Positions 49,094 to 59,560 of a stretch of DNA of 64,000 nucleotides are shown piece by piece. The DNA is from Sphingobacteriales bacterium (GTDB taxonomy: Bacteria; Bacteroidota; Bacteroidia; Chitinophagales; Chitinophagaceae). Numbering within the stretch: the first letter of the stretch is position 1; each line of letters opens with the position of its first letter. The notes under the pieces were generated by a model. It saw only the letters and a program-made list of their open reading frames with translations. It was not told where the DNA came from and did no database searches. Made by a program: the position numbers and the translations under genes. The DNA is taken from positions 1-64,000 of the forward strand of contig JACPOD010000023.1 in assembly GCA_016185185.1 (NCBI GenBank). The letters are read 5' to 3'.

Positions 49094-51577
49094 ATGGCAT
49101 TATTAAATTCGTTCCACAAATTACCTGCTTTAGTTTTTAGTTTATTTATTTGTTCCTTTTTATCTGCCCAAAGCATTGATAAAGAAGTTGAAGATACCAG
49201 TTGGAAAAAGATTTACCGGGCCACCCCCACAAAAGACTTTGACCTTGTTCATACCAAACTGGATGTACGTTTTGATTATGCCAAAGCTTACTTATATGGT
49301 AAAGTTCAAATTACACTGAAACCTCATTTTTATCCTGCCAGGCAACTTCGTTTAGATGCAAAAGGTATGGAGCTGCACGAAGTAAGTTTGTTAAAAGGAA
49401 CACAAAAAATTAAACTCCGCTACGATTACAGTGATGAAAATAATCTCAATATTTTTTTAGATAAAGAATATAAAGGCGGCGAAACACTTAGCATTTACAT
49501 TGACTACACAGCAAAGCCAAATGAATATGCGGCCAAAGGTAGTGAAGCCATAAAAGAAGCAAAAGGTCTTTATTTTATTAATCCTAAAGGAGAAGAGAAG
49601 GATAAACCAATTCAAATATGGACGCAGGGAGAGACAGAAGCTAATTCTGTTTGGTGCCCCACTATTGATAAACCCAATCAACGCCAGACTGACGAAATAA
49701 GTATGACAGTGCCTGATAAATATGTGACACTAAGCAATGGGCTACTTGTTATGCAAAAGAAAAATACGGATGGCACCAGGACCGATACCTGGAAAATGGA
49801 TTTACCCCAAGCTCCTTATTTGATGATGATGGCTGCAGGTGATTTTAAAATTTATAAAGACAAATGGCGTAATAAGGAAGTTAGTTATTATTTAGAACCT
49901 GCCTACGCTCCTTATGCTAAACAAATATTTGGAAACACTCCCGAAATAATAGAATTCTATTCAAAAATTTTAGGGGTGGATTTTCCCTGGCAAAAATATT
50001 CTCAGATAGTGGTCAGGGATTTTGTAAGTGGTGCAGAAGAAAATACTACAGCTACCGTTCACAATGAATCTGTACAACGTACCCCCAGAGAATTATTAGA
50101 CGGCAACCAGGAAGATTATATAGCCCATGAATTATTTCATCAATGGTTTGGCGATCTCGTAACAACAGAAAGCTGGAGTAATATCACCGTAAATGAATCC
50201 CTTGCAAATTACAGCGAAGTACTTTGGTTTGGATATAAATATGGAAAAGATGCCGGTGATGCAAAATTTCTGGAGGATATGACTTATTACCTGAGTGATC
50301 CCGCAAAAGAAAAACTCAACCTTGTGCGATTTAATTATGCAGATAAAGAAGATGTATTTGACCTGGTCAGTTATCAAAAAGGTGGGGCTATATTACACAT
50401 GCTGAGGAATTATGTTGGCGATAGTGCTTTCTTCAAAGCACTTAATCTTTATCTCACCACCAATAAATTTAAAAGTACGGAAGCCACCAATCTTCGTCTG
50501 GCATTTGAAGAAGTTACCGGTGAAGATTTAAACTGGTTCTGGAACCAATGGTATTATGGAAGCGGTCATCCAAACTTAAAGATAGATTATATATATACTG
50601 GAGAAAAAGTGAAAGTGATTGTTCAGCAGCAAACCGGTAAGCTGTTCCGTTTACCCATTGCCATTGATTTGTACAGTGGTCCAACAAAAGAAAGACACAA
50701 AGTATGGATTGAAAAACAAAGCGAAGTATTTGAATTCCCATATTCTAAAAAACCCGATTTGGTGAATGTAGACGGAGATAAAATTTTACTGTGTGTGAAG
50801 GAAGACAACAAGACAATGGAAAATTATGAACACCAGTTTAAATATGCACGCACCTTCATAGACCGTCATGAAGCATTGGAATATTTCTATTCCAAAATGA
50901 GTAAAAATATTTTTTGGGGGTTAAAAGATAAATACAAAGGAATCCGTTACCAGGCACTTGGAATTATTGCCGAACTTAAAGACAGCATGGATTATAAAGA
51001 AGCAGAACCTGAATTAAAAAAGATCGCTGAGTCTGATGAGCACCGTCCTAACCGTGCTATTGCAATATCCTTATTATCTTATCTCGGTAAAGATGAATAT
51101 CTGCCTCTATTCAAAAAAAGTTTATTGGACTCTTCGTTTTCTGTTTCTATAGCAAGTATGATCGCCCTGCAGGATAAAGACATGGAATATGTGAAAGAAA
51201 AATTACACCTGATTAAAAAAGAAGCAAAAGGGGATTTACTCAATATTATCAGGAACTTTGAAATTTCTTCTTCAGAAGAAAGCAAATTTGATTCCCTGTA
51301 CAACGCTTTTGATGCCATAGAATTTGGATTAGAAAAGTTTGAATTTGCTGAACCATTTACCCGTTTTCTGGGTCATGTTACCGATTTCAACAAGTTCAAA
51401 AAAGGAGTAAACGCCATAAATAGTTTTCGTAAAAACATACAACCAGGCACACAAGCCAGGGAAATGGTGATGGATCTGATAAAAGGAATTCTTAAAAAGA
51501 AAGAAGAAATGTACAGCAAGAATAACAGCGAGGATATCAAGAAACAAATTGATTATCTGAAGACAATTGTGAAGTAA
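49094..51577 (+). CDS. M1-family aminopeptidase
   Basis: 827 residues with a signal peptide (about 1-26, FSLFICSFLSAQ). The catalytic domain has HELFH (zinc ligands H345 and H349, catalytic E346) and the third ligand E368 in NESLANY, exactly 19 residues after the second His. The substrate-binding GAMEN motif is replaced by the GAEEN variant (SGAEENTTATVH). A C-terminal HEAT-like helical part follows. It removes N-terminal residues from peptides, probably in the periplasm, for nutrition or turnover. Single gene; 240 bases of AT-rich spacer precede it with no clear promoter. Confidence 0.94.
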   Translation: MALLNSFHKLPALVFSLFICSFLSAQSIDKEVEDTSWKKIYRATPTKDFDLVHTKLDVRFDYAKAYLYGKVQITLKPHFYPARQLRLDAKGMELHEVSLLKGTQKIKLRYDYSDENNLNIFLDKEYKGGETLSIYIDYTAKPNEYAAKGSEAIKEAKGLYFINPKGEEKDKPIQIWTQGETEANSVWCPTIDKPNQRQTDEISMTVPDKYVTLSNGLLVMQKKNTDGTRTDTWKMDLPQAPYLMMMAAGDFKIYKDKWRNKEVSYYLEPAYAPYAKQIFGNTPEIIEFYSKILGVDFPWQKYSQIVVRDFVSGAEENTTATVHNESVQRTPRELLDGNQEDYIAHELFHQWFGDLVTTESWSNITVNESLANYSEVLWFGYKYGKDAGDAKFLEDMTYYLSDPAKEKLNLVRFNYADKEDVFDLVSYQKGGAILHMLRNYVGDSAFFKALNLYLTTNKFKSTEATNLRLAFEEVTGEDLNWFWNQWYYGSGHPNLKIDYIYTGEKVKVIVQQQTGKLFRLPIAIDLYSGPTKERHKVWIEKQSEVFEFPYSKKPDLVNVDGDKILLCVKEDNKTMENYEHQFKYARTFIDRHEALEYFYSKMSKNIFWGLKDKYKGIRYQALGIIAELKDSMDYKEAEPELKKIAESDEHRPNRAIAISLLSYLGKDEYLPLFKKSLLDSSFSVSIASMIALQDKDMEYVKEKLHLIKKEAKGDLLNIIRNFEISSSEESKFDSLYNAFDAIEFGLEKFEFAEPFTRFLGHVTDFNKFKKGVNAINSFRKNIQPGTQAREMVMDLIKGILKKKEEMYSKNNSEDIKKQIDYLKTIVK

Positions 51578-51590
51578 TTAAGAAGTTATA

Positions 51591-52610
51591 TTATGACTGT
51601 CTAACAGATAATTCCCATTTCCAGGACGATTTGATCATTTCGTCCAGTTCCAATTCAGCTTTCCATCCCAACACTTTATTTGCTTTGGTAATATCAGCAT
51701 ATACAACAGCAGCATCACCCTCCCTCCTGTCACCTATTTTATAATTAAGTTTTACTCCAGTACATCTTTCAAATACCTTAATTATTTCCAATACTGAAGT
51801 TGGTTTACCTGTTCCTATATTAAATACTTCACAAGAGGTTTCGTTTTTCTGTTGAAACAACCGGTCACAAGCCATCACATGAGCTTTTGCTAAATCCACT
51901 ACATGAATATAATCCCGCAGGCAACTTCCATCCGGGGTGTCGTAATCATTTCCATAAACAGTTAATTGTTCCAGGCCTCCAGCACCGGTTTGCATAACAT
52001 AAGGAAATAAATTATTGGGAATACCTATAGGCAACTCTCCCATCAAAGCCGATCCATGTGCACCAACAGGATTAAAATAACGGAGTGAAACAGCATTTAT
52101 GATTCCTGCTGCAGTTAGCTTCTCTAATATTTCCTCGCCCATTTGTTTGGTGCTTCCGTAAGCAGATAATGCTTTTTGAAATGGAGTACTCTCCGTTACC
52201 GGTAATTTCTCTGGCTGACCGTACACCGTTGCAGAAGATGAAAAGATGAGCTTACTCACTTTAGCATCTTTCATACATTCAATTATATTTATTAATGATG
52301 AAAGATTATTATGAAAATACTTTAGCGGTTCTTTTACAGATTCGGAAACAGATTTATATGCAGCAAAATGAATGACCACATCAACCGGATGCTGACTGAA
52401 TATTTCTGCTGTCTTTATTTTATCAGTTAAATCAACATTAAAAAAAATCGGCTTCACACCCGTGATCTGTTCAATTCTTTCTAAAATAAAGAATTCAGAA
52501 TTGCTGAGATTGTCGGCAACAATAACATTAAAGTCTTTCTTTATTAACTCCACCGATGTATGCGACCCAATATAGCCGAGGCCACCGGCTACTAACACTG
52601 TTGCTGCCAT
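51591..52610 (-). CDS. galE: UDP-glucose 4-epimerase
   Basis: 339 residues, full length. The Rossmann motif GGLGYIGSH binds NAD; Y151 and K155 in SAYGSTK form the catalytic pair with the Ser in FSSSATVYG. It interconverts UDP-glucose and UDP-galactose (Leloir pathway, and sugar-nucleotide supply). It starts four bases after galM; the pair lies downstream of the SusCD locus on the same strand, suggesting galactose-containing substrates. A galK or galT is not in the window. Confidence 0.95.
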   Translation of the reverse strand: MAATVLVAGGLGYIGSHTSVELIKKDFNVIVADNLSNSEFFILERIEQITGVKPIFFNVDLTDKIKTAEIFSQHPVDVVIHFAAYKSVSESVKEPLKYFHNNLSSLINIIECMKDAKVSKLIFSSSATVYGQPEKLPVTESTPFQKALSAYGSTKQMGEEILEKLTAAGIINAVSLRYFNPVGAHGSALMGELPIGIPNNLFPYVMQTGAGGLEQLTVYGNDYDTPDGSCLRDYIHVVDLAKAHVMACDRLFQQKNETSCEVFNIGTGKPTSVLEIIKVFERCTGVKLNYKIGDRREGDAAVVYADITKANKVLGWKAELELDEMIKSSWKWELSVRQS

Positions 52611-52614
52611 TTAG

Positions 52615-53688
52615 TTATTCTGTAGAAAATGAAAAAATAGTTTGACTGTTAAATATTTTACCGGCCTTCAAAACAGTTGATGGGAAATGATGATGATTCG
52701 GAGCATCCGGATAATGCTGTGTTTCCAGGCAAAATCCTGAACGCTCATTATATTTTACCCCATCTTTTCCATTTACATTATGAAGAAAATTACCACTGTA
52801 AAAATGAACTGCAGGTTCTGTTGTATAAACTTCCATTTTTCTGCCGGTAATTTTATCAGTTACAATTGCTGCCAGTTTTAACTCGCCACTGGTTTGATCT
52901 TTCAGAACAAAACTATGGTCGTAACCTTTACTAATCGAAAGCTGCTCATCTTTCTTTTCAATATCTTTTCCAATTGTTTTGAACTGACGAAAATCAAATG
53001 GCGTATTATCAACACTTGCCAGTTCACCGGTAGGCAACTGAAATTTATTAACCGGCAAATAATATTCACTATTAATTTTTAAATCATGTTCATCAACCCG
53101 TTTTGAAAGGTCGCCTGACAAATTAAAATAGGCATGCTGTGTAAGATTGATCAATGTATCCTGTGTTGTTGTTGCCTTATAATCTATCTTCCACTGATCA
53201 TTATCGGTAAGTGTATATTTCACCTCCAGCGTTAATTCACCGGGATATCCTTCTTCTAAATGTGGACTGATATATGTAAATACTATTCCCGATTCCTTAT
53301 CTTTCTTAAATGGTTCTGCGCTGAATAGTTTTTTATTAAACCCTTCAAAACCCCCATGCTGATGATACCCCTCTCCATTTACTGACAAATGAAACGGCCT
53401 CTCATTAATCAACACCTTACTGTCTGCAATACGGTTAGCATAACGGCCAACAACAGTACCAACATAAAAATCATCAGTAACGTAATCGGTAATTTGCGGG
53501 TAACCCAGTACAATATCTGACAAGTTTCCACTTTTATCTTTTACAAATAAAGAAACAACAGCCGCTCCATAATTGCTTGCAACCAGTTTTGTTCCATTGT
53601 CATTTTCAATGGTAAACAATTTTATTTTATCAGCGATCTCTTCTTTTTGTTTTTTTGCTAATGACTGGCCAATTGTATTAACTTCCAC
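52615..53688 (-). CDS. galM: Aldose 1-epimerase (galactose mutarotase)
   Basis: 357 residues. The GalM fold shows NRIADSKVLINERPFHLSVN, GGFEGFNKKLF, the catalytic His in NLTQHAYFNLSG and the general-base Glu in FCLETQHYPDAPNHHHFP. It converts beta- to alpha-anomers of galactose or other aldoses. No signal peptide is seen, so it is cytosolic. It is directly upstream of galE (four bases) and 88 bases downstream of the PKD lipoprotein gene, so it may be part of the same transcript as the SusCD genes. Confidence 0.93.
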   Translation of the reverse strand: MEVNTIGQSLAKKQKEEIADKIKLFTIENDNGTKLVASNYGAAVVSLFVKDKSGNLSDIVLGYPQITDYVTDDFYVGTVVGRYANRIADSKVLINERPFHLSVNGEGYHQHGGFEGFNKKLFSAEPFKKDKESGIVFTYISPHLEEGYPGELTLEVKYTLTDNDQWKIDYKATTTQDTLINLTQHAYFNLSGDLSKRVDEHDLKINSEYYLPVNKFQLPTGELASVDNTPFDFRQFKTIGKDIEKKDEQLSISKGYDHSFVLKDQTSGELKLAAIVTDKITGRKMEVYTTEPAVHFYSGNFLHNVNGKDGVKYNERSGFCLETQHYPDAPNHHHFPSTVLKAGKIFNSQTIFSFSTE

Positions 53689-53776
53689 TTTCTGGCTATT
53701 TATTATTTTGCTTTACATTTTTTTTACTCCAATTACCTAAGCAAAACATCACAATTTCATTTTTTATAAAAATTAT

Positions 53777-54634
53777 TTACAGCTGAATTTGTAAAAATTT
53801 GGATGTAGCTTGTTTTGCTGCGGGTATTTGTCCAATTTCTGCCCAACCAGATGTTGACTCTACTAAACCTACATTTACAGCGCCGCTTACTGAGCCCAAT
53901 ACACTCTTCTTAATAGAAAACTCAATTATATTTTTACCACTTACTGTTTTTAAACCGGAGAAATTCATTACATCAGCAAAGGATGCAACCGGAGCCCATG
54001 AAAAGGCGGAAGGGTCCCCCTGGTGAGCAAACACATCACCCCATCCGCCGGTTGGACTTCCTTCTAACAAAAAGTCGGCGCCTGAACCTACCGGATAATA
54101 CCATGTAGCAAAACCTGTAGCCGGATTATTATCTGAATCCATATAAATATCTAATATCTCCATTTTCATATCAGCGCCACCTTCCAGGTAAATGTATATT
54201 TGATCGGCAGAAGCAAATGCTTTTACAGCACGGATACTGCTGGTATAAGCCCCATCATTCACTGTATTGTATGGAACATATTGCCAGTCAGTAAAATCAC
54301 CATCGATCCTGATATTAGGGCCAATGACGCTTACGGTATCCTTAAACTCTTTTGTTTCGTTTCCGTTTTTTGCGGTTAAAGAAACAAGAAAATCACCCTT
54401 CTTTGTAAATACATGCTGAGGGCTTCTGCTGGTAGATGTTTGTCCGCTGCCATCACCAAAATCCCAGCTGTATTCTTTTGCATTTTCAGAGAAATTGGTA
54501 AAGCTTACTTTATATCCATCTGCCACATAGCTGAATACAGCTTTTAAACCACTACCCCCTTTATCTTTATTGCACGATGAGGCTGGCAGCAGTGCAATGA
54601 TCAAAACAATTACATATATCAAATGCTTTTTCAT
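53777..54634 (-). CDS. PKD-domain lipoprotein in SusE-like position
   Basis: 285 residues. The lipoprotein signal ends LPASSC (Cys21). A PKD domain (about 30-105) has the SWDFGDGS and SPQHVFTKKGDF motifs. The C-terminal part (about 110-285) begins IRIDGDFTDWQYVPY and has DIYMDSDNNPATGF and SGADFLLEG, a jelly-roll sandwich like CBM9/DOMON-type sugar-binding domains. Its place directly after susD makes it the likely surface glycan-binding protein of the locus. It is 24 bases after susD. Confidence 0.85.
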   Translation of the reverse strand: MKKHLIYVIVLIIALLPASSCNKDKGGSGLKAVFSYVADGYKVSFTNFSENAKEYSWDFGDGSGQTSTSRSPQHVFTKKGDFLVSLTAKNGNETKEFKDTVSVIGPNIRIDGDFTDWQYVPYNTVNDGAYTSSIRAVKAFASADQIYIYLEGGADMKMEILDIYMDSDNNPATGFATWYYPVGSGADFLLEGSPTGGWGDVFAHQGDPSAFSWAPVASFADVMNFSGLKTVSGKNIIEFSIKKSVLGSVSGAVNVGLVESTSGWAEIGQIPAAKQATSKFLQIQL

Positions 54635-54658
54635 ATTATCTGTTTTAATAAGTTTAAA

Positions 54659-56122
54659 TTAATAACCGGGATTTTGAAGAAACTTTCCTTTTCCTTCTGC
54701 TACAGTTTTCAATGAAAACGGGTACACCACTTTTGATTCATTAGCAAAAGTGGAACCATGTACTTCAATAGCACGGGCTGTAAATTTGCCATGTCGAATT
54801 AAATCAGCACGGTACTGTCCATTCTCACTCCAGAACTCATGACTTCTTTCCAAAAGAATCAAATCATTAAATGCTGAAAGAGAGCTATAATCAGCCAATT
54901 GCTTATTTGCAAGATGTGCCCTGGTACGAATTTGATTTACTAATTGCATTGCTTCAGATGTGGGTGCTCCACCAGCATTCGCAATTGCTTCCGCTTTTGA
55001 TAAAAGCACATCGGCATAGCGGTACATAATGATATCTACTGTGGTTAATCCGCTTGTTCTGTCAGCATCCTGGTTAATTTTTAAAGGAATAGGTCCCCAA
55101 TCCAATACATTACCCGGACTCGTTCTGTTATAAGTTGATCCATCTGTTGCAGTGTAATGATCCAGCAACATTGTTTTACGAACATCATTTGATTCAAAAT
55201 GATCATAGAACCACCAGGTACTGCTAATAGTTCCCCAGCCACCTTTGGGTGCAAAGTCTGCAGGTAATACCATTAACTGCCATTGATTTTCGCTGGTACC
55301 TGCATAATCAGAGGGAATAGCCCATATAACTTCTTTGCTGTTCTTCGCACCTTCCAGATCCCACATAGCTACATAGTCAGCATCTAAAGAATAATAATTA
55401 TAAGCAATAATCTCATCACACAAGGCTTTAACCTTTGCCCAGTTTTTTTCGTGCAATTGAAGACGGATATCTATCATTTTTGCCAATGCTTTATTAAATC
55501 TTCCATATTCAGATTCTGATGGTGCAGGCAGGTCATTGGCAGCAGCAACTAAATCTGCTTCAATAAATGCCACCATATCTGCTTTGGATAAACGGGCCAA
55601 TGGAGTTTCAATTAAAGGCTGTTTCAATACTTCCAATGGAGCCACTACTATTGGTCCATACAAATCAAATAACGTATAAGCCAGCAATCCTCTTGCGCAA
55701 CGTACTTGTGCTACTGCTTTCTTTTTTAATTCATCGCTTACGGTGGATTGATTTATAAGATCAATGGTCAACGTCATCTGGCTTATTTTATTATAGAAAT
55801 CATCATAGTAACGGGTAAACCCTCCGTCAGTAGCTTTATAATTCTGTAAAGAGGCAAGGTTCTGATCACCATATTTGCCATGCAGTATTTCGGTAGTGGC
55901 ATCACTCAGGTACATCACTCCACGTTCTGAAGTGGAAAATATTCCATCGTACCAAGCTCCACGCAAAGGATAATAAGCAGCATTAACCATGGCATTAATA
56001 TCCGATTCGTTTTTAGGGAATATATTCGGATTGATCTCCGAGTAATACTTTGTAACCAGGTCCTTGGTACAACTGTTAAGCAGTACAATGAACAGTAACA
56101 ACAAAAATTTATATAGTTTCAT
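54659..56122 (-). CDS. SusD/RagB-family nutrient-binding lipoprotein
   Basis: 487 residues. The lipobox is VLLNSC (Cys18). The TPR-rich SusD fold is recognisable from INAMVNAAYYPLRGAWYDG, VRCARGLLAYTLFDLYG and the C-terminal DIIMYRYADVLLSKAEAIANAGG followed by NQIRTRAHL and LLERSHEFWSENGQYRADLIRHG. It forms the lid of the SusC transporter at the cell surface and binds glycan. It follows susC by 21 bases. Confidence 0.95.
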   Translation of the reverse strand: MKLYKFLLLLFIVLLNSCTKDLVTKYYSEINPNIFPKNESDINAMVNAAYYPLRGAWYDGIFSTSERGVMYLSDATTEILHGKYGDQNLASLQNYKATDGGFTRYYDDFYNKISQMTLTIDLINQSTVSDELKKKAVAQVRCARGLLAYTLFDLYGPIVVAPLEVLKQPLIETPLARLSKADMVAFIEADLVAAANDLPAPSESEYGRFNKALAKMIDIRLQLHEKNWAKVKALCDEIIAYNYYSLDADYVAMWDLEGAKNSKEVIWAIPSDYAGTSENQWQLMVLPADFAPKGGWGTISSTWWFYDHFESNDVRKTMLLDHYTATDGSTYNRTSPGNVLDWGPIPLKINQDADRTSGLTTVDIIMYRYADVLLSKAEAIANAGGAPTSEAMQLVNQIRTRAHLANKQLADYSSLSAFNDLILLERSHEFWSENGQYRADLIRHGKFTARAIEVHGSTFANESKVVYPFSLKTVAEGKGKFLQNPGY

Positions 56123-56143
56123 TTTATTTCTTTTAAAGGTTGA

Positions 56144-59100
56144 TTAAAAGGTAAAGTTTACGCCAAATGTGAATGTCCGTATATAGGGATATGCTGCTGT
56201 ATATGAATCTGTCTCAGGATCAACACCAGTATATGGAGTGATCACAAAAAGATTCTGTGCATCTGCATGTATGCTGGCAGCAGAAAATACTCCTTTAGCC
56301 CATTTGGTTGGAATGCTGTACGATAATGAAACATTCTGTAACCGTATATACCATGCTTTCTGCAAAAAGAAATCACCTGTACTATATGGTGAAAACCCCC
56401 AGAAAGAACTTGGGTGGGTGGTGGAAGGATTCGTTGGTGTCCATCTTTCTTTTACGGTTCTTAATGCATTATACCCGTTTGAATAAACACCATAAGCACT
56501 TACACCGTAGGCCGTGTAGTTAGGATCGGTCATTCGACGGCCAAACAACCCATTTAAATCAAAATTTAATGTAAATCTTTTGTACGTGATGATGTTGGTA
56601 ATACCAATCATATAACTTGGGTCAGATGTTCCAAGCAGTTTAGTATCGGCATCATCAATTCTGCCATCAGGCTTGCCTGTTCTTAAAAATCTTCCATTGG
56701 CATCTACCATTGGGTTACCGGTGCCATCTCTTTGAAAACCATCAATGTCTTTTATTTTAATCATTCCGGGCTTTAACTGTGGTTGTGAAGCGGGTACCTG
56801 TTCACCTATTTGTAAAATACCATCGGACAGTCTGCTGTACATCGCCCTTATAGGATCATTGGCATTTTCATAGATCGCCGGTTTCCAGTCTGGTGCTCTT
56901 TCCTTCCAGTTGTCTTTATATCTTGACAAAGCAAATAAAGTTTTCCATTGCAAATCTTTTGTTTGAATATTCCGGGTATTGATGGTTACTTCAAAACCCT
57001 TGCTTTGTGTTTTGCCGATATTGGCAATAATGCTGTTAACCTGATTGTAAGAGTTAAGCGCTTTAGTAGCCAACAAGTCAGATATAGTATTATTAAACAC
57101 TTCAACAGAACCGTCCACTCTTCCATTAAGAATAGAGAAGTCCAAACCAATATTGGTTCCGGTTGTTGTTTCCCATTTCAAATCCGGATTTTCCAGTCTT
57201 GATAAAGAAACCCCAATTAATCTTGTATCGTTACCGGATAACCATGCAGGATAAGCGGAGTAAGCAGCAAATGCATTACTATTAATACCGGCATTACCAG
57301 TTTGACCGTAGCTGAATCTTAATTTGAACTGACTAAATGTTTTATTCAAACTTTTAAAGAAAGATTCCTGTGCCACATCCCAAGCAACTGCCGCAGAAGG
57401 GAAAGTTCCCCATTTATTATTCCGGGCAAATACACTGGCGCCATCAGTACGTACTGTAACAGTAGCCAGGTATTTTCCTTTGTAGCTATAATTAACTCTT
57501 CCAAAATAAGAGGCCAGTACATTTTTAGCTCCTGAAGAAAGTGTTGGTAATTGAATAGAACCGGCGCCAAGGTTATGATATAAGAATGCATCAGTAATAT
57601 AACCTGTACTTCCGCTGCTGTTGGAAAAATTACTAAACTTTTGCTCTGAAACACCAGCCAGGAAATTAAGTTTGTGTGCACCGAGCATCTTCGTATAATT
57701 GGCAGTTGCTTCTAACAGGTAGTTTTCATTATTAATATTACCAACAGTTGCACGGCCTTGTTCTAATGCACCATGTAATGTAGTTGTTGGCAAATAACTT
57801 CCCCTGTTGGAACTTCCTTTATCCATTCCCGCTTTTAATTTGATCACTAAATCTTTTATTGGACTAATATCCACATACACGTTGCCTAAAAATCTTTCAA
57901 TGCGGCTTTCATCAGTAATAGTGAGCAGAGAATATGGGTTAGGCTGCAATGCTAACTGCGGATTCAACGGGTAATTTCCATTTTCGTCAATTGCCTGTAT
58001 ATGCGGACCTTGTTGTATGGCCGCACGAATAATACCGGAATTTTCAAACTGGTCGCCACCTAACTGGGTATTGTTATTATCAATTCTGCTGGCGGTTAAG
58101 TTAACACCCAGCTTTACATATTTATTAATATCCTGATCAATATTAGCCCTGAAAGTAAATCGTTTGAATTCGGAATTTTTTGCAATACCCTTTTGATCGT
58201 AGTAGTTCCCTGACAATAAGTATTTAGTAAATTTAGTACCGCCTGTAACAGATATATTGTGCTGTTGGGTAGAACCATTGCGGGTTACTAAGGACAACCA
58301 GTCTGTTCCTCTTCCTACATTATTAATAGCATTTTGTGTATATAGTTTTTTATAAAGTCCGTTGATGGGGTTAGCTTCGGCCTGAGCTCTTGTTTTGCTT
58401 CCGTAAGGAATAACACCATTATCAAAATCCCATTGCTCCTGTCCGGCTTCATTACGAACCTGCATCCATTCATTCAATGGCAACACGTCAAAAACACTGG
58501 TATTAAATTTCTGGATCGAAAAATTATTGGAGTACTGCACCCTGGGTGTTCCATCAATTCCTTTTTTTGTAGTTATTAAGATTACCCCATTGGCTGCTCT
58601 TGCACCATAAATAGAAGTAGCGCTGGCATCTTTCAATACTTCAATTGATTCAATATCATTTGGATTAAAAGAATTCAAAATGCTTTGTGTACCGGCCTGG
58701 TAACGGCCACCGCTTTCTGGTTGTTGCAGATCGAAGATTGGGAAACCATCAATAACAAATAAAGGCTGATTGCTGGCGTTTACAGAACCGGCTCCACGAA
58801 CTAAGATATCTAAACCACCACCGGGCTGTGCACTATTCTGACGAATAGTTAAACCAGCCACCTTACCTTTCAGCATACTTCCAATCTCAGGACCGGAAGA
58901 TATTACCAGGTCTTTTGCTTTAACAGAAGAAACAGCACCGGTAAGGTCTCTTTTCTTTTGTGTACCATAACCAATAACCACTACCTCATCCAATCCTTTA
59001 TTGGCAAGCGTTAATGTTACATTGAATGAATTACCACTAACCGGAATTTCAACAGGCGAATAACTGGCTGAAGTAAATACCAGTATATCACTTGTTGAAG

Positions 59101-59296
59101 CGTTGATTGAATATTCACCTTTGCTGTTGGTGATAGTAGCAGTTTTTGATCCTTTTACCTGCACAGTAACAACAGGCAACGGGTTGCCCTCTGCGTCTGT
59201 TACTTTTCCTTTTACTACCGTCTGCGCATACAGAACGCCTGATATAATGAAACAGGCCGTAAAGGAGAAAAGTTTTTTAAATAGTTTCGGTGACAT
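56144..59296 (-). CDS. SusC/RagA-family TonB-dependent receptor
   Basis: 1050 residues from the ATG at 59296 (MSPKLFKKLFSFTACFIISG); the in-frame extension to 59467 would run through the LacI operators and is rejected. Order: signal peptide, carboxypeptidase-regulatory-like barrel-domain (VVKGKVTDAEGNPLPVVTV), the SusC motif DEVVVIGYGTQKKRDLTGAVS, plug (GSVNASNQPLFVIDGFP, ATSIYGARAANGVILITTKKG) and a 22-strand barrel ending FTFGVNFTF. It imports oligosaccharides across the outer membrane with TonB energy. No sigma/anti-sigma N-terminal extension is present, so control probably lies with the LacI sites upstream. Confidence 0.96.
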   Translation of the reverse strand: MSPKLFKKLFSFTACFIISGVLYAQTVVKGKVTDAEGNPLPVVTVQVKGSKTATITNSKGEYSINASTSDILVFTSASYSPVEIPVSGNSFNVTLTLANKGLDEVVVIGYGTQKKRDLTGAVSSVKAKDLVISSGPEIGSMLKGKVAGLTIRQNSAQPGGGLDILVRGAGSVNASNQPLFVIDGFPIFDLQQPESGGRYQAGTQSILNSFNPNDIESIEVLKDASATSIYGARAANGVILITTKKGIDGTPRVQYSNNFSIQKFNTSVFDVLPLNEWMQVRNEAGQEQWDFDNGVIPYGSKTRAQAEANPINGLYKKLYTQNAINNVGRGTDWLSLVTRNGSTQQHNISVTGGTKFTKYLLSGNYYDQKGIAKNSEFKRFTFRANIDQDINKYVKLGVNLTASRIDNNNTQLGGDQFENSGIIRAAIQQGPHIQAIDENGNYPLNPQLALQPNPYSLLTITDESRIERFLGNVYVDISPIKDLVIKLKAGMDKGSSNRGSYLPTTTLHGALEQGRATVGNINNENYLLEATANYTKMLGAHKLNFLAGVSEQKFSNFSNSSGSTGYITDAFLYHNLGAGSIQLPTLSSGAKNVLASYFGRVNYSYKGKYLATVTVRTDGASVFARNNKWGTFPSAAVAWDVAQESFFKSLNKTFSQFKLRFSYGQTGNAGINSNAFAAYSAYPAWLSGNDTRLIGVSLSRLENPDLKWETTTGTNIGLDFSILNGRVDGSVEVFNNTISDLLATKALNSYNQVNSIIANIGKTQSKGFEVTINTRNIQTKDLQWKTLFALSRYKDNWKERAPDWKPAIYENANDPIRAMYSRLSDGILQIGEQVPASQPQLKPGMIKIKDIDGFQRDGTGNPMVDANGRFLRTGKPDGRIDDADTKLLGTSDPSYMIGITNIITYKRFTLNFDLNGLFGRRMTDPNYTAYGVSAYGVYSNGYNALRTVKERWTPTNPSTTHPSSFWGFSPYSTGDFFLQKAWYIRLQNVSLSYSIPTKWAKGVFSAASIHADAQNLFVITPYTGVDPETDSYTAAYPYIRTFTFGVNFTF

Positions 59297-59401
59297 GCAG
59301 CTTTTGTTTTGAATAGTTATAATCGAAATTGATAACTCTAAACTATAAACATTTTTGACAAAAGAATCACAGCAAAATTTCTGAAACAGCCTGTTTTGCA
59401 T

Positions 59402-59437
59402 GTGCAAACGTTTTACTTGGGTGTGCAAACGCTTGCA
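59402..59437. promoter_or_regulatory. Two LacI-type operators upstream of susC
   Basis: GTGCAAACGTTTTAC (59402-59416) and GTGCAAACGCTTGCA (59423-59437). The second is nearly a perfect palindrome. The repeated GTGCAAACG starts are exactly 21 bases apart, two helical turns. CAAACG with central CG is the classical LacI-family half-site. Confidence 0.78.
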
Positions 59438-59497
59438 TGATTTTTTAAAATTTCCAAGTGATAACACCTATTTCTGTGAATTGTACAGAATCTTTAT

Positions 59498-59535
59498 AAA
59501 AAGTAAAACAGCTTACTTGGTGTAAGCTGTTTTAC
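59498..59535 (-). terminator. Terminator between the DUF4832 genes and susC
   Basis: Minus-strand GTAAAACAGCTTAC-ACCAA-GTAAGCTGTTTTAC, a perfect 14-pair stem, followed by TTTTT. It sits after the second DUF4832 gene and before the susC operators, dividing the locus into two transcripts. Confidence 0.92.
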
Positions 59536-59560
59536 GAAGAGTAATTTATTACTGTTAAAA

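Noticed and set aside
59297-59467. N-terminal extension of susC
   Set aside because: It contains the LacI operators and precedes a clean signal peptide.
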